This document shows, piece after piece, positions 1 to 11,091 of a stretch of 64,000 bases of DNA (position 1 is its first letter; each line of letters starts with the position of its first letter). The notes beneath the pieces are model-generated. The model made no database searches and had not been told where the DNA came from. It saw nothing but the letters and a program-made list of their open reading frames with translations. The stretch is from Pontibaca salina. GTDB taxonomy: Bacteria > Pseudomonadota > Alphaproteobacteria > Rhodobacterales > Rhodobacteraceae. The DNA lies in the NCBI RefSeq assembly GCF_016307205.1, contig NZ_JAEIJD010000003.1, positions 124,001-188,000 of the forward strand, read 5' to 3'. A program made the translations under genes and the position numbers.

Positions 1-833
1 AGCGCGTGAGCAAGGCTGGTCCATCGGTGCCGGTCGAGGTGCTGGGTCTGAATGGCACGCCCGAAGCAGGTGACGTTCTGAACGTGGTCGAAACCGAGGC
101 ACAGGCACGTGAAATTGCCGAGTACCGCGCTGACGCAGCCAAGGACCGCCGCGCCGCCGCCGGTGCTGCGACCTCGCTCGAACAGCTTATGGCGAATGCC
201 AAGGCCGACGAGGACGTCAAGGAACTGCCTATCGTGGTCAAGGCCGACGTACAGGGCAGCGCCGAAGCCATCGTTCAGGCGATGGAAAAGATTGGTAACG
301 AGGAAGTCCGGGTCAACGTCTTGCATTATGGCGTGGGCGCAATCACCGAAACCGATGTCGGGCTGGCCGAAGCCAGTGGCGCGCCGATCATGGGCTTTAA
401 CGTCCGTGCCAACGCCACTGCGCGGGCAACTGCCAACCAAAAGAGCGTCGAGATCCGCTATTACTCGATCATCTACGATCTGGTTGACGACGTGAAGGCG
501 GCCGCCAGCGGCTTGCTAAGCAGCGAAATCCGCGAGCGCTTTATCGGCTATGCCGAGATCAAGGAAGTGTTCCGGGTCACCGGCGTCGGCAATGTTGCCG
601 GGTGTCTGGTCACAGAAGGTATCGCCAGACGTTCGGCTGGTGTACGCCTGCTGCGCGACAACGTGGTGGTACACGAAGGCACGCTCAAGACGCTCAAACG
701 TTTCAAGGACGAAGTTCCCGAAGTCCAGTCGGGCCAAGAATGTGGGATGGCCTTCGAAAACTACGACGATATCCGTGCCGGAGATGTCATCGAGATTTTC
801 GAACGCGAAGAGGTCGTCCGCACGCTAGAGTGA
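1..833 (+). CDS. infB: Translation initiation factor IF-2, C-terminal part (5' end outside window)
   Basis: Partial gene: the reading frame is open from the first bases of the window, so the GTG at 6 is internal. About 277 C-terminal residues remain. They cover the end of domain II, the linker helix, domain III (the stretch beginning [11 protein letters not shown] is highly typical of IF-2) and the C-terminal domain that binds formylated initiator tRNA ([27 protein letters not shown]). The GTPase domain lies upstream and is not visible. IF-2 places fMet-tRNA on the 30S subunit and promotes 50S joining in the cytoplasm. A strong hairpin terminator follows 24 bases after the stop, so this is the last gene of its operon (usually nusA-infB). 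Confidence 0.97.
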   Translation, partial: RVSKAGPSVPVEVLGLNGTPEAGDVLNVVETEAQAREIAEYRADAAKDRRAAAGAATSLEQLMANAKADEDVKELPIVVKADVQGSAEAIVQAMEKIGNEEVRVNVLHYGVGAITETDVGLAEASGAPIMGFNVRANATARATANQKSVEIRYYSIIYDLVDDVKAAASGLLSSEIRERFIGYAEIKEVFRVTGVGNVAGCLVTEGIARRSAGVRLLRDNVVVHEGTLKTLKRFKDEVPEVQSGQECGMAFENYDDIRAGDVIEIFEREEVVRTLE

Positions 834-856
834 TCCGACTGAAATATGTAACAAAG

Positions 857-884
857 AGGGCGTGGCGAAAGCTGCGCCCTTTTT
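857..884 (+). terminator. Rho-independent terminator after infB
   Basis: Stem GGGCGTGGC / GCTGCGCCC (9 bp including two G-U pairs, plus one A-T) closed by a GAAA tetraloop and followed by a run of five T. It sits between the infB stop and the convergent mutT gene. Confidence 0.85.
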
Positions 885-899
885 ACGTCTGAGATCGGC

Positions 900-1298
900 T
901 CAGAGCCAGTCGCGCAAGATCGGGATCAGCGGCAGATCGGCAGCGGGCATGGGGTATTCGCGCAGGTCTTGCGCCCGGACCCAGGCCAGTTTCTGGCCTT
1001 CCTGCGCCACCGGTATGCCCTCCCACTTGCGGCAGGCAAACAGCGGCATCAGCAGGTGGAAATCATCATATTGATGGCTGGCAAAGGTCAGTGGCGCTAG
1101 GCAGGATGCCCATGTGTCAATGGCCAGTTCTTCCCGCAATTCGCGAATCAACGCCGCTTCGGGGGTTTCGCCGACTTCGACCTTGCCGCCGGGAAACTCC
1201 CACAGCCCCGCCATCGCCTTGCCTTCGGGGCGCTGCGCCAGCAAGATCCGCCCCTCGACATCGATCAGGGCCACCGCAGACACCAGAACCGATTTCAT
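900..1298 (-). CDS. mutT: 8-oxo-dGTP diphosphatase, Nudix family (MutT)
   Basis: A 132-residue Nudix hydrolase that would clean oxidised nucleotides such as 8-oxo-dGTP from the pool. The Nudix box spans residues 38-60: G38, E44, R52-E53 and E56-E57 are in place, but the usual glycine near its end is alanine (A59). The GGKVEVGETPE segment is close to that of E. coli MutT. The start is placed at the ATG giving MKSVLVSAV; an in-frame ATG at 1343 would add 15 residues lying inside argJ. The chosen start lies 7 bases past the argJ stop, so it probably ends an argJ-mutT operon. A general NUDIX role cannot be excluded. Confidence 0.9.
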   Translation of the reverse strand: MKSVLVSAVALIDVEGRILLAQRPEGKAMAGLWEFPGGKVEVGETPEAALIRELREELAIDTWASCLAPLTFASHQYDDFHLLMPLFACRKWEGIPVAQEGQKLAWVRAQDLREYPMPAADLPLIPILRDWL

Positions 1299-1305
1299 GG
1301 AGCGG

Positions 1306-2532
1306 TCACGACCGGTAATCGGCGTTGATGTCGATATAGCCATGGGTCAGATCACAGGTCCAGACCGTCGCCTGACCGTCACCCAGACCGAGATCGACCG
1401 AGATCACAAGATCCTGCCGTTTCATGTATTCAGCGGCAGCCTCTTCCCGGTAATCCGGGCTGACCCAACCGTTTTCGGCCACAAGAATATCTCCGAATCG
1501 GATATTCAGCCGGTCACGGTCGGCGCTGGCACCGGATTTGCCGATGGCCATGACGATGCGGCCCCAGTTCGGATCTTCGCCCGCGATGGCGGTCTTGACC
1601 AATGGCGAATTGGCTATGGACAACCCATGCACCTTGGCATCGTCGGTATTGGCGGCGCCGGTCACGCGGATTTCGACAAACTTGCTGGCCCCCTCGCCAT
1701 CGCGCACGACCTGATGCGCCAGATCCAGCATGACATCGTGCAGCGCCGCGGCAAAAGCGGCATTCTGGGTCACGTCCACCTGCGACGCACCCGTAGCGCA
1801 CAACATCAGGCTGTCCGAGGTCGAAGTATCGCTGTCCACGGTAATACAGTTGAATGTGCGATCGGTCAGATCGGCCAGCAGCGTTTGCAACCGGGGCTGA
1901 TCGACCACCGCATCGGTAAATATATAAACCAGCATCGTCGCCATATCCGGCGCAATCATGCCCGACCCCTTGGCGATACCGGCGATGGAGACCGTCTGGC
2001 CGTCGATCACGACCTGCCGCCCGGCACCTTTTGCAAAAGTGTCGGTGGTCATGATGGCTTCGGCGGCGGCCTTGATCCCGCCCGCGTCCAGCGTCGCGTT
2101 AAGCTCCGCAATCCGGTCGGTGATCCGCTCATGCGGCAATGGCTCGCCGATTACCCCGGTCGACGCGCTGAACACCCGCGTTGTGGGCAATCCGGTTGCA
2201 TCGGCGACCGCCTTGCAAATCTCCGCCACCGACTTGGCACCGTGCCTTCCCGTGAACGCATTCGCATTCCCCGAGTTCACCAGAATCGCCGCCCCCTCAT
2301 CCGCGGCTTGGCCGATCTTGTCCTGACAATCCAGCACCGGCGCCGCGCGCGTGGCCGAGCGCGTGAACACGCCCGCCACAGTGGTTCCCGGCGCCAGAAC
2401 GGCCAGCATCACATCGGTGCGGCCCGTGTAGCGCACACCAGCAGCCACAGAGGCGAAGCGCACGCCCTCGATCACTGGAAGATCGGGAAATGAAGCAGGT
2501 GCAAGCGGTGAGCGAGGTAGTGTGTTGACCAC
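1306..2532 (-). CDS. argJ: Bifunctional glutamate N-acetyltransferase / amino-acid acetyltransferase ArgJ
   Basis: ArgJ moves the acetyl group from N-acetylornithine to glutamate in the cyclic arginine pathway; many members also use acetyl-CoA to make N-acetylglutamate. The 408 residues match the family length. The self-cleavage site is visible as KGSGMIAPDMATM (188-200), with Thr199 as the expected new N-terminal nucleophile of the beta chain. The NSGNANAFTG motif near residue 86 is also typical. It lies 3 bases downstream of the isomerase gene and 7 bases upstream of mutT on the same strand, suggesting a three-gene transcript. argG occurs separately at 49583. Confidence 0.97.
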   Translation of the reverse strand: MVNTLPRSPLAPASFPDLPVIEGVRFASVAAGVRYTGRTDVMLAVLAPGTTVAGVFTRSATRAAPVLDCQDKIGQAADEGAAILVNSGNANAFTGRHGAKSVAEICKAVADATGLPTTRVFSASTGVIGEPLPHERITDRIAELNATLDAGGIKAAAEAIMTTDTFAKGAGRQVVIDGQTVSIAGIAKGSGMIAPDMATMLVYIFTDAVVDQPRLQTLLADLTDRTFNCITVDSDTSTSDSLMLCATGASQVDVTQNAAFAAALHDVMLDLAHQVVRDGEGASKFVEIRVTGAANTDDAKVHGLSIANSPLVKTAIAGEDPNWGRIVMAIGKSGASADRDRLNIRFGDILVAENGWVSPDYREEAAAEYMKRQDLVISVDLGLGDGQATVWTCDLTHGYIDINADYRS

Positions 2533-2535
2533 GTA

Positions 2536-3387
2536 TCAGTTCCCGATCAAGGTGCCGTCAGCCAATATCTCCGGATCAAAACCCTCGATCACGGGACGCT
2601 CGACGGTGGCGTTGGCAGTCAATTCTTCAATCTTGGCTTCGACAGCGGCGCTGCGCAGATCATTGGCGATATCGTCGCGCACGTCATCCAGCTCGGGCGC
2701 TTCCGCAGTCCGCCTTTCGTTCAGCTTGACGATGTGCCAGCCGAACTGGCTGTGAACAGGCTCGGAAATTTCGCCCGGCTCCATTGCGACCACGGCCTCT
2801 TCGAACTCGGGTACCATCGTGCCTTTTTGGAACCAACCGAGTTCGCCACCATTTGGACCAGTCGGACCCGTCGACTCGTCTTTGGCGAGAGCGGCGAAAT
2901 CCGCACCTTTGTCCAGACGGGACTTGATCTTCTCTGCTGCCGCTTTGGTTTCAACAAGGATATGCGCTGCGTTGAATTCTTCGCCACCGTCGCCATCGCC
3001 GAACCGTTGGTCATATGCTGCCTGAATATCGGCGTCACTCGCCGCATTCATCATCACCGACTCAAGCACATCCGCTGCAAGAAGCGAGCGCCGCTCGTTT
3101 TCAAGCGCCAGTTCGACAACCTTCGGAATATCACCGCTATGGGCCTGCTTCAGGGCGCTTTGTTGGATCAACTGTTCGCGGATTGCATCGAAAAGCATTT
3201 CGGCAGGAGCCTGCCTGTACTGGGCGGGAAGGGTCTCATAAGCGACAACCATATGACCCAGAGTGATCTCATCCCCGTTCACGCGTGCAACCACGGTATC
3301 GGCGTCAAACGCAGCTTCTGCAGCCGCCGGCAGACCAAGGGACACTGCCACCGCGATAGCAGACAGAAAAGTGAGACCTTTAGGCAT
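2536..3387 (-). CDS. Exported peptidyl-prolyl cis-trans isomerase, parvulin type
   Basis: A 283-residue protein with a signal peptide (positive MPKG start, hydrophobic core, likely cleavage after an AxA at about residue 25), so it should act in the periplasm. An N-terminal helical chaperone-like region is followed by a parvulin rotamase domain at about 135-230: AAHILVETKAAA, GGELGWFQKGTMVPEFE and SQFGWHIVKL are the recognisable strands. Such PpiC/PrsA/SurA-like proteins isomerise prolyl bonds during outer-membrane or secreted protein folding. It is transcribed divergently from secA across a 197-base spacer. The name SurA is not used because only one rotamase domain is present. Confidence 0.92.
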   Translation of the reverse strand: MPKGLTFLSAIAVAVSLGLPAAAEAAFDADTVVARVNGDEITLGHMVVAYETLPAQYRQAPAEMLFDAIREQLIQQSALKQAHSGDIPKVVELALENERRSLLAADVLESVMMNAASDADIQAAYDQRFGDGDGGEEFNAAHILVETKAAAEKIKSRLDKGADFAALAKDESTGPTGPNGGELGWFQKGTMVPEFEEAVVAMEPGEISEPVHSQFGWHIVKLNERRTAEAPELDDVRDDIANDLRSAAVEAKIEELTANATVERPVIEGFDPEILADGTLIGN

Positions 3388-3425
3388 TGATTCATCCTAT
3401 TGATGGGCCGCGACCGGGCGCAACG

Positions 3426-3454
3426 TTGACACTGTTTCAACGGCCCCTTACATC
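3426..3454 (+). promoter_or_regulatory. Candidate sigma-70 promoter for secA
   Basis: A perfect TTGACA -35 at 3426-3431 is followed 17 bases later by a weak TACATC -10. The leader to the secA ATG would be about 125 bases and contains a short hairpin (GTTGTC at 3502-3507 / GACAAC at 3514-3519). By eye only; the -10 match is poor. Confidence 0.35.
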
Positions 3455-3584
3455 GCCTTGTGGCCTGTGAAAATGCCGTTATTCATTCCGTCTTAGGGGA
3501 TGTTGTCAAAGCGGACAACCCCGTGGCTGTCGCGATACAGTCGCAACCGGGGGGCGCAGGATTGATGGATCCGTTGGAGTAAGC

Positions 3585-6281
3585 ATGTTGGGTATCGGAA
3601 AAATCGCCAGAAAGGTATTCGGGACGCCGAACGACCGGAAAATCAAGGCGACACGCCCTCTGGTGGATCAGATCAACGCTTTGGAACCCGAGCATGAAAA
3701 GCTTGACGATGACGGGCTGAAAGCCAAAACTGATGAACTGCGTAAACGTGCGCTGGATGGCGAAAGCCTGGACGATCTGCTGCCTGAGGCTTTCGCCAAT
3801 GTCCGCGAAGGGGCACGCCGTGCGCTGGGTTTGCGCGCCTTCGACGTACAACTTATGGGCGGTATCTTTCTGCATCAAGGCAACATCGCCGAGATGAAAA
3901 CCGGCGAGGGCAAGACCCTTGTCGCGACCTTTCCCGCCTATCTGAACGCGCTGACCGGTAAGGGTGTGCATGTCGTCACGGTCAACGAATATCTGGCCAA
4001 ACGTGACGCCGAATGGATGGGCAAGGTATTTGCCATGCTGGGCATGACGACCGGCGTCAATGGTTCGGATATGACCGGCGCAGACAAGCTCGCCGCTTAT
4101 AGTTGTGACATCACCTATGGCACCAACAATGAATTCGGCTTTGACTATCTGCGCGATAACCTCAAATCCGACTTGGCCGATGTCTTTCAGAAGGACCATA
4201 ATTTTGCCATCGTGGACGAGGTCGACAGCATCCTGATCGACGAGGCGCGTACCCCTCTGATCATTTCCGGGCCATCGGATGACCGCTCGGAACTGTATGT
4301 TTCGATCGATAAGATTATCCCCCTGCTCAAGGACGATCACTACGAGCTTGATGAAAAATCCCGCGCGGTATCTTTCACGGACGAAGGCAACGAGTATCTG
4401 GAGCAGCAGCTTTCGGCACATGGGTTGCTGGAAGACGGCCAATCCCTTTACGATCCCGAAAGCACCACCATCGTTCACCATGTCAATCAGGGCTTGCGCG
4501 CGCATAAACTGTTCCAGCGGGACAAGGATTACATCGTGCGCGGCGACGATGTGGTGCTGATCGATGAATTCACCGGCCGCATGATGGCGGGCCGCCGCCT
4601 GTCCGACGGGTTGCATCAGGCGATTGAAGCCAAAGAAGGCGTGCCGATCCAGCCCGAAAACATCACCATGGCCAGTGTCACCTTCCAGAATTATTTCCGC
4701 CTTTACGACAAGCTGGCAGGCATGACCGGCACCGCCGCAACCGAGGCCGAGGAATTTTCCGAGATCTACGGGCTTGGCGTCGTCGAGGTTCCGACCAACA
4801 GGCCAATCGCCCGGATCGACGAAGACGACAAGGTCTACCGCACAAGCGGCGAGAAATATCAGGCGATCATCGACGAGATCAAAGAGGCACACGCCAAGAA
4901 ACAGCCGGTGCTGGTTGGCACCACGTCGATCGAAAAATCAGAGATGCTAAGTGATCTGCTGAAATCGGCTGGGATCGAGCACAATGTTCTGAACGCCCGC
5001 CAGCATGACAAAGAGGCCGAAATTGTCGCCGATGCGGGTCGTTTGGGCGCTGTCACAATCGCCACCAACATGGCCGGGCGCGGCACCGACATCCAGTTGG
5101 GCGGCAACGCGGACATGAAGGTGATGCAGGCGCTTGCCGAGAATCCCGATGCCGACCCCGCCGCCCTGCGCGCCGAGCAAGAGGCGGCGCATGCGGCCGA
5201 AAAACAAAAGGTTATCGAAGCAGGCGGGCTTAACGTCATGGCTTCGGAACGTCACGAAAGCCGCCGGATCGACAATCAGTTACGCGGCCGGGCCGGACGG
5301 CAGGGGGATCCAGGGCGCACGGCGTTCTATCTCAGCCTTGAAGACGATCTGATGCGTATTTTCGGCTCTGAGCGGCTGGACAAGGTGCTGACCACCCTTG
5401 GAATGAAGGAAGGCGAGGCGATTGTTCACCCATGGGTCAACAAATCGCTGGAGCGTGCACAGGCAAAGGTCGAAGCGCGCAATTTCGACATGCGTAAGCA
5501 GGTCCTGAAATTCGACGATGTCATGAATGACCAGCGCAAGGTGATCTTTGGCCAGCGCCGCGAGATCATGGCGGCCAAGGATCTGTCCGAAATCGCTACC
5601 GATATGCGCCATCAGGTCATCGATGATCTGGTTGACGCGCACATGCCACCCAAGACCTATGCCGACCAATGGGACATCGAGGGGCTCTATGCGCATGCCA
5701 TTGAGATGCTGGATATTGACGTCCCGATCATCGAGTGGGCCGCCGAGGAAGGTGTCGATGACGAAGACATCCGCGAACGCCTGACCAAGGCGGCGGACGA
5801 AAAAATGGCCCAGAAAGCTGCCGCATTCGGCCCCGAAACGATGCGCAATATTGAAAAACAGGTCCTGTTACAGACCATAGACAGCAAATGGCGCGAACAT
5901 CTGCTTACCCTTGAGCACCTTCGCTCGGTCGTGGGCTTCCGTGGCTATGCGCAACGCGATCCCTTGAACGAATACAAATCCGAGGCGTTCCAGCTGTTCG
6001 AGGGGCTGCTCGACAGCCTACGCGAAGAAGTGACCAAACAGCTTGCGCGGGTCCGCCCGCTGACCGACGAGGAACAGCGTCAGATGTTGGCGCAAATGGC
6101 GGCACAACAGGCCGAGATACAAAAGGCTGCGGTACCGGCAGATGATGAAGCCGCTGAGGGCGAAGCCGTGAATGGCTTTGACGCCGACGAGCCAACCACC
6201 TGGGGAAATCCGGGGCGCAATGAAAGATGCCCTTGTGGCAGCGGGAAGAAATTCAAACATTGTCACGGCCGTCTGACCTGA
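3585..6281 (+). CDS. secA: Protein translocase ATPase SecA
   Basis: The motor ATPase that pushes unfolded preproteins through SecYEG. The 898 residues match the usual length. Walker A MKTGEGKT is at 104-111 and the Walker B region reads VDEVDSIL near residue 210. The preprotein-binding domain, helical scaffold and wing domains follow. The C-terminus carries the zinc-binding [14 protein letters not shown] tail used for SecB contact. The ATG at 3585 gives the standard start [13 protein letters not shown]. It is convergent with radC with only 15 bases between the stops, and divergent from the periplasmic isomerase gene. Confidence 0.99.
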   Translation: MLGIGKIARKVFGTPNDRKIKATRPLVDQINALEPEHEKLDDDGLKAKTDELRKRALDGESLDDLLPEAFANVREGARRALGLRAFDVQLMGGIFLHQGNIAEMKTGEGKTLVATFPAYLNALTGKGVHVVTVNEYLAKRDAEWMGKVFAMLGMTTGVNGSDMTGADKLAAYSCDITYGTNNEFGFDYLRDNLKSDLADVFQKDHNFAIVDEVDSILIDEARTPLIISGPSDDRSELYVSIDKIIPLLKDDHYELDEKSRAVSFTDEGNEYLEQQLSAHGLLEDGQSLYDPESTTIVHHVNQGLRAHKLFQRDKDYIVRGDDVVLIDEFTGRMMAGRRLSDGLHQAIEAKEGVPIQPENITMASVTFQNYFRLYDKLAGMTGTAATEAEEFSEIYGLGVVEVPTNRPIARIDEDDKVYRTSGEKYQAIIDEIKEAHAKKQPVLVGTTSIEKSEMLSDLLKSAGIEHNVLNARQHDKEAEIVADAGRLGAVTIATNMAGRGTDIQLGGNADMKVMQALAENPDADPAALRAEQEAAHAAEKQKVIEAGGLNVMASERHESRRIDNQLRGRAGRQGDPGRTAFYLSLEDDLMRIFGSERLDKVLTTLGMKEGEAIVHPWVNKSLERAQAKVEARNFDMRKQVLKFDDVMNDQRKVIFGQRREIMAAKDLSEIATDMRHQVIDDLVDAHMPPKTYADQWDIEGLYAHAIEMLDIDVPIIEWAAEEGVDDEDIRERLTKAADEKMAQKAAAFGPETMRNIEKQVLLQTIDSKWREHLLTLEHLRSVVGFRGYAQRDPLNEYKSEAFQLFEGLLDSLREEVTKQLARVRPLTDEEQRQMLAQMAAQQAEIQKAAVPADDEAAEGEAVNGFDADEPTTWGNPGRNERCPCGSGKKFKHCHGRLT

Positions 6282-6296
6282 GCAGACAGGCCTTGG

Positions 6297-7058
6297 TCAA
6301 AGGTACCCTTGCGCACGGAAACTGAGTTCGCGGGATTTCCCAATAATCAGATGATCATGCAGGGTTAGGCCCAGAGCGGTGCAGGCGGCCTGAATCTGCG
6401 CTGTCATGTCAATATCCGACGGTGACGGGGTTGGATCCCCCGATGGGTGATTGTGTACCAGAATTAGCGCTGAGGCATTTAATTCCAAAGCGCGTTTTGC
6501 AACTTCGCGGGGGTAGACCGGAACGTGATCAACGGTGCCGCTTGCCTGTTCCTCATCCGCAATCAGGGTATTCTTGTGATCTAGGTAAAGCACCCGGAAT
6601 TGCTCGGTCTCGCGATGGGCCATCGTGGTGTGGCAATAATCCAGGATCGCATTCCAACTGGAAATGATCGGCCGTTGCATCACCCGCGCGCGGGCCATGC
6701 GATGCGCCGCAGCCTCGACGATCTTCAGGTCGGTGATAACCGCCTCGCCCACGCCCTTAACCTGTTTCAACCGCTCTGGCGGCGCGGTCAGGACACGATT
6801 GAAATCCCCGAAAATGTCCAGCAATTCGCGCGCCAATGGTTTTACATCGCGTCGCGGGATCGCGCGGAACAGCACCAATTCCAGCAATTCGTAATCGGGC
6901 ATCGCCCCGGCTCCGCCCTCGCGGAATCGGGCGCGTAATCGGGTGCGGTGATCAGCGATATAGGACGGCAATCGCCCCTGCGGTAAGGCAACGGCAGGCG
7001 CTTCGTCGCTGTCAAAAAGCGAGGCGGGCGCCTCGTGGAGTGCCGGACCATGTGTCAT
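6297..7058 (-). CDS. radC: RadC/JAB-domain protein
   Basis: 253 residues with an N-terminal helix-hairpin-helix-like region (about 50-110, LKQVKGVGEA) and a C-terminal JAB/MPN metalloprotease-like domain. The metal motif reads HNHPSGDPTPSPSD, preserving the H-x-H and downstream Asp of the JAMM signature. Despite the historical name, a direct role in DNA repair has not been upheld and the biochemical function is uncertain. It is followed by neither an operon partner nor a clear terminator; secA ends 15 bases away on the opposite strand. Confidence 0.93.
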   Translation of the reverse strand: MTHGPALHEAPASLFDSDEAPAVALPQGRLPSYIADHRTRLRARFREGGAGAMPDYELLELVLFRAIPRRDVKPLARELLDIFGDFNRVLTAPPERLKQVKGVGEAVITDLKIVEAAAHRMARARVMQRPIISSWNAILDYCHTTMAHRETEQFRVLYLDHKNTLIADEEQASGTVDHVPVYPREVAKRALELNASALILVHNHPSGDPTPSPSDIDMTAQIQAACTALGLTLHDHLIIGKSRELSFRAQGYL

Positions 7059-7106
7059 GATCTCAGATTTCCACGAGACAGGTGAATTATCGGTTAACCG
7101 GGTTGG

Positions 7107-8246
7107 TCAGCCCTTCATGCTTTCCCAAAAGGATTTGACCGAGGAAAAGAACGAATTGGACTCGGGATTGTTGTCCTCGCTCAAATCCTCGAATTCGCGC
7201 AGCAATTCCTTTTGGCGGCTGGTCAGGTTCACCGGAGTTTCCACCGCAAGTTCGATAAACATATCCCCGACACCGCCACCGCGCAGTGCGGGCATACCCT
7301 TGGAACGCAGGCGCATTTGACGGCCCGACTGGCTGCCAGCGGGAATCTGCACACGGCCACGCCCGCCGTCGATGGTCGGCACTTCGATCGCACCACCCAG
7401 CGCCGCCTTGGCCATACTGACCGGAACGCGGCAGAAAAGATTGACGCCCTCGCGTTCAAACAATTCGTGCTTGGCCACTTCGACAAAGATATACAGATCG
7501 CCCGGCGGACCGCCCCGCATTCCGGCCTCGCCCTCGCCGGCAAGACGGATCCGGGTTCCGGTTTCGACCCCGGCCGGGATATTTACGTTCAGTGCCCGAT
7601 CCTTTTCGACCCGGCCTTGTCCGCCACAGCTTTTGCAGGGATTCTTGATGATCTGGCCCATGCCCGAACAGGTCGGACAGGTTCGCTCGACCGTAAAGAA
7701 CCCTTGCTGCGCACGCACCTTGCCCATGCCCGAGCAGGTCGGGCAGGTGGCAGGTTCGGTGCCGCCCTCGGCACCGGTACCGTTACAGGGCGAACAGGCG
7801 ACCGCAGTTGGCACGTTGATGGTTTTTTGCAGGCCGTTATAAGCCTCTTCCATGGTGATCCGCAGGTTGTAGCGCAGATCCGCGCCGCGTGCGGCCCGTC
7901 GTCCACCACCGCGTTGCCCCATGAAGTCGCCGAACAAATCGTCAAACACGTCGGAAAAAGCCGACGAGAAATCACCCCCGCCAAAGCCTGCGCCGCCACC
8001 GCGGTGACCGCCCCCACTGCCGTCAAACGCGGCATGGCCAAAGCGGTCATAGGCCGCCTTTTTTTCGGCGTCCTTCAGAATCTCGTAAGCTTCGTTGGCT
8101 TCCTTGAACTGCGCTTCGGCGTTTGGATTATCCGAGTTGCGGTCAGGATGCAGCGCTCGCGCTTTGCTACGATAGGCTTTCTTGATTTCATCTGCTGAAG
8201 CGCCACGTGCGACGCCCAGAACTTCATAGAAATCGCGTTTCGACAT
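7107..8246 (-). CDS. dnaJ: Chaperone protein DnaJ (Hsp40)
   Basis: Type I J-protein of 379 residues. The J domain (1-70) has the HPD motif in LHPDRNSD. A glycine/phenylalanine-rich linker follows (about 75-110). Four zinc-finger repeats are present: [16 protein letters not shown] twice and CKSCGGQG. The C-terminal substrate-binding domain completes the protein. It stimulates DnaK ATPase and delivers clients. It lies 76 bases downstream of dnaK on the same strand. That spacer contains a 12-bp GC palindrome (CGGGCC/GGCCCG, 8275-8286), which may fold but has no T-run. Confidence 0.98.
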   Translation of the reverse strand: MSKRDFYEVLGVARGASADEIKKAYRSKARALHPDRNSDNPNAEAQFKEANEAYEILKDAEKKAAYDRFGHAAFDGSGGGHRGGGAGFGGGDFSSAFSDVFDDLFGDFMGQRGGGRRAARGADLRYNLRITMEEAYNGLQKTINVPTAVACSPCNGTGAEGGTEPATCPTCSGMGKVRAQQGFFTVERTCPTCSGMGQIIKNPCKSCGGQGRVEKDRALNVNIPAGVETGTRIRLAGEGEAGMRGGPPGDLYIFVEVAKHELFEREGVNLFCRVPVSMAKAALGGAIEVPTIDGGRGRVQIPAGSQSGRQMRLRSKGMPALRGGGVGDMFIELAVETPVNLTSRQKELLREFEDLSEDNNPESNSFFSSVKSFWESMKG

Positions 8247-8322
8247 CGTATTGTCCCTTCTGCCCGAACGAGACCGGGCCGGCCCGACCCTTGGACCGAC
8301 CCGATCTTACTCTGGCTAGCCT

Positions 8323-10230
8323 TTAGGCACGCTTGTCATCATCCAGATCTTCGAATTCAGCATCGACAATGTCGTCATCTGCCGGACCTTCATCGGCCGC
8401 CGATGGCTCTTCGCCAGCCTCTTCCTGAGCAGCTTTGTAAATCGCTTCACCCAGTTTCATTGCTGCTTCGGTGACGTTCTGGATGCCGGATTTGATCTTT
8501 TCGGCATTATCACCTTCCAGATCTTCCTTGAGCGCCGAAATTGCCAGTTCGATCGCTTCGATCGTGGTCGGATCAACCTTGTCGGCATGTTCTTCCATCG
8601 ACTTTTCGGTCGAGTGGATCAAGCCTTCTGCCTGGTTGCGCGCATCCACCAGATCGCGGCGCTGCTTGTCATCCTCGGCATGTTCTTCGGCATCCTTGAC
8701 CATGCGCTCGATATCCGCCTCCGACAGACCGCCGGACGCCTGGATCGTGATCTTCTGTTCCTTACCGGTTCCCTTGTCCAAAGCACCAACCGACACGATA
8801 CCGTTGGCGTCAATGTCGAACGTAACCTCGATCTGCGGCATGCCGCGCGGGGCTGGCGGGATGTTTTCCAGATTGAACTGACCCAGCATCTTGTTGTCCG
8901 ATGCCATCTCGCGCTCACCCTGGAACACCCGGATCGTCACCGCATTCTGGTTGTCCTCGGCGGTCGAGAAGATCTGCGACTTCTTGGTGGGAATGGTCGT
9001 ATTGCGGTCGATCAGGCGGGTGAACACGCCGCCCAGGGTCTCGATCCCAAGGCTCAGCGGTGTCACATCCAGCAGGACGACATCCTTGACATCGCCTTGC
9101 AGAACGCCTGCCTGAATCGCGGCACCCATGGCAACGACTTCGTCCGGGTTCACACCTTTGTGCGGCTCTTTGCCGAAGAACTTGGTGACTTCTTCGACCA
9201 CTTTGGGCATCCGGGTCTGGCCGCCGACCAGAACCACCTCATCGATGTCGCTGCTGGTAAAACCCGCATCCTTGAGCGCCGCCTGACAGGGTTTGATCGA
9301 AGCCTTGATCAGATCACCCACCAGGCTTTCCAGCTTGGCCCGGGTCAGCTTCATGACCATGTGCAGGGGCGAACCATCCTTGCCCATCGAAATGAACGGC
9401 TGGTTGATCTCGGTCTGGGTGGCGCTGGACAGTTCGATCTTTGCCTTTTCAGCGGCTTCTTTCAGACGCTGCAGGGCCATCTTGTCCTTGCTCAGATCGA
9501 CGCCGTGTTCCTTTTTGAACTCGTCCGCCAGATAGTTGACGATCCGCATGTCAAAGTCTTCGCCACCCAGGAAAGTGTCGCCATTGGTCGATTTGACCTC
9601 GAACAGGCCATCGTCGATTTCCAGAATCGTGATGTCGAATGTACCACCGCCAAGGTCATACACCGCGATGGTGTGGCTTTCGGTCTTGTCCAGACCATAG
9701 GCCAGTGCCGCGGCAGTCGGTTCGTTGATAATGCGCAGCACTTCAAGCCCGGCGATGGTGCCGGCATCCTTGGTGGCCTGACGCTGGGCGTCGTTGAAAT
9801 AGGCCGGGACCGTGATGACGGCCTGCGTCACCTCTTCGCCCAGGTAACTTTCAGCAGTTTCCTTCATCTTGCCAACGATGAAAGCGGAAATTTGGCTGGG
9901 CGAGTATTTCTCGCCGCGCGCTTCGATCCACGCGTCGCCATTGCCGCCATCGACGATCTCGAAAGGCACCAGTTTGCGATCTTTTTCCACGGCCGAATCG
10001 CCGATGCGACGACCGATCAGGCGTTTAACGCCAAAAACTGTATTCTCCGGGTTTGTAACGGCCTGCCGTTTTGCCGCTTGACCGACCAGTCGCTCTTCTT
10101 CGGTGAAGCCAACGATCGACGGCGTGGTGCGCCCGCCTTCTGCGTTCTCGATGACCCGCGGCTGGCTGCCGTCCATGATGGCCACACAAGAGTTCGTGGT
10201 CCCTAGGTCGATACCGATAACTTTAGCCAT
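8323..10230 (-). CDS. dnaK: Chaperone protein DnaK (Hsp70)
   Basis: 635-residue Hsp70. The start is set at [14 protein letters not shown] because the phosphate-binding loop follows directly and an AGAAGGGA ribosome site lies just upstream; a longer in-frame ATG at 10371 would add 47 unlike residues. Nucleotide-binding domain motifs ([18 protein letters not shown]) and the [14 protein letters not shown] linker region are intact, followed by the substrate-binding domain and an acidic C-terminal tail ending DDDKRA. It forms the heat-shock chaperone machine with DnaJ. A TATATA-rich box at 10343-10350 on the minus strand could belong to a heat-shock promoter, but I could not define a convincing -35. 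Confidence 0.99.
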   Translation of the reverse strand: MAKVIGIDLGTTNSCVAIMDGSQPRVIENAEGGRTTPSIVGFTEEERLVGQAAKRQAVTNPENTVFGVKRLIGRRIGDSAVEKDRKLVPFEIVDGGNGDAWIEARGEKYSPSQISAFIVGKMKETAESYLGEEVTQAVITVPAYFNDAQRQATKDAGTIAGLEVLRIINEPTAAALAYGLDKTESHTIAVYDLGGGTFDITILEIDDGLFEVKSTNGDTFLGGEDFDMRIVNYLADEFKKEHGVDLSKDKMALQRLKEAAEKAKIELSSATQTEINQPFISMGKDGSPLHMVMKLTRAKLESLVGDLIKASIKPCQAALKDAGFTSSDIDEVVLVGGQTRMPKVVEEVTKFFGKEPHKGVNPDEVVAMGAAIQAGVLQGDVKDVVLLDVTPLSLGIETLGGVFTRLIDRNTTIPTKKSQIFSTAEDNQNAVTIRVFQGEREMASDNKMLGQFNLENIPPAPRGMPQIEVTFDIDANGIVSVGALDKGTGKEQKITIQASGGLSEADIERMVKDAEEHAEDDKQRRDLVDARNQAEGLIHSTEKSMEEHADKVDPTTIEAIELAISALKEDLEGDNAEKIKSGIQNVTEAAMKLGEAIYKAAQEEAGEEPSAADEGPADDDIVDAEFEDLDDDKRA

Positions 10231-10449
10231 TGTAATTTGATCCCTTCTAACTTCAAGGCGATGACCCGAGGCCGAACCCGTTGTGGCGCCCAGACCCCGA
10301 TTATTGTGCTGTCCGGTGCCTGCACCTTTCAGCGTCCCGGCGTATATAAGGATCGCAAACCGCTGCTGCAACCGCCCAAACCGGGCAGTTTGTGTGAATT
10401 AAGCGGGAATCCGGGCCAGGCCCGGCAAGTAACTGAAGGGAAACTGGGA

Positions 10450-11049
10450 ATGCGGATAACGTTGCGCGGCTTCGAGATATTCAAGGGCCGTCTGGATGCT
10501 CCGGCACAGCGCGCGCTGATCGCGGCGCTGCGCCCGGTGCTGCAAGCCGCGCCGCTGGTCTCGCCGCAAACGCCCTATGGGAAGGCAATGTCCGTGCGCA
10601 TGACGTCGGCAGGTGCGGTCGGCTGGTATTCTGATCGCAAGGGCTACCGTTACATGCCCCAGCACCCGCAAGGCACCGCTTGGCCCGACATCCCGCAGCC
10701 GGTGCTGGATATATGGGACGACGTAACCGGGCTGGAGCGGCGGCCCGATTGCTGTCTGGTAAACTATTACGGCGAAGGCGCACGGATGGGGTTGCACCAG
10801 GATAAGGACGAGGCCGATTTTTCCTGGCCGGTCGTGTCAGTGTCACTGGGCGATGACGGGCTGTTCCGGATTGGCAACCGGACACCGGGTGGATCGACGG
10901 AATCAATCTGGCTGACTTCGGGGGATGTGGTTGTCATGGGGGGTGAGGCACGATTGGCCTATCACGGGCTGGACCGGATCAGATTCAAATCCTCGCGCCT
11001 GCTTTCCAAAGGCGGTCGGCTGAACCTGACCCTGCGGGTCACGTCCTGA
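10450..11049 (+). CDS. alkB: Alpha-ketoglutarate-dependent DNA dioxygenase AlkB
   Basis: 199-residue Fe(II)/2-oxoglutarate dioxygenase that repairs N1-methyladenine and N3-methylcytosine by oxidative demethylation. The iron ligands are visible as HQD in MGLHQDKDE (the H-x-D pair) and the distal His in AYHGLDRI. The RLNLTLR signature supplies the arginines that bind 2-oxoglutarate. The start is placed at the ATG giving MRITLRGFEIF; upstream in-frame codons run into the dnaK promoter region. The 42-base gap to zapE suggests co-transcription. Confidence 0.94.
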   Translation: MRITLRGFEIFKGRLDAPAQRALIAALRPVLQAAPLVSPQTPYGKAMSVRMTSAGAVGWYSDRKGYRYMPQHPQGTAWPDIPQPVLDIWDDVTGLERRPDCCLVNYYGEGARMGLHQDKDEADFSWPVVSVSLGDDGLFRIGNRTPGGSTESIWLTSGDVVVMGGEARLAYHGLDRIRFKSSRLLSKGGRLNLTLRVTS

Positions 11050-11091
11050 GGCGCTTTTCAACGCAGCGGGCCTGCGTTAAGGATACCGGCC

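Noticed and set aside
1114-2493. Long open frame of about 459 codons on the plus strand
   Set aside because: It lies entirely antisense to argJ and mutT, has no recognisable domain and shows the composition of a reversed high-GC gene.
3483-4892. Long open frame of about 469 codons on the minus strand
   Set aside because: Antisense to secA; no motif and no ribosome site; typical high-GC shadow frame.
8587-10206. Long open frame of about 539 codons on the plus strand
   Set aside because: Antisense to dnaK, whose codon constraints commonly create such a frame; no credible protein features.
10231-10380. RpoH-type heat-shock promoter for dnaK
   Set aside because: A TATATAAG box exists at 10343-10350, but the -35 (GTTGCAG, 15 bases away) is too poor to call.
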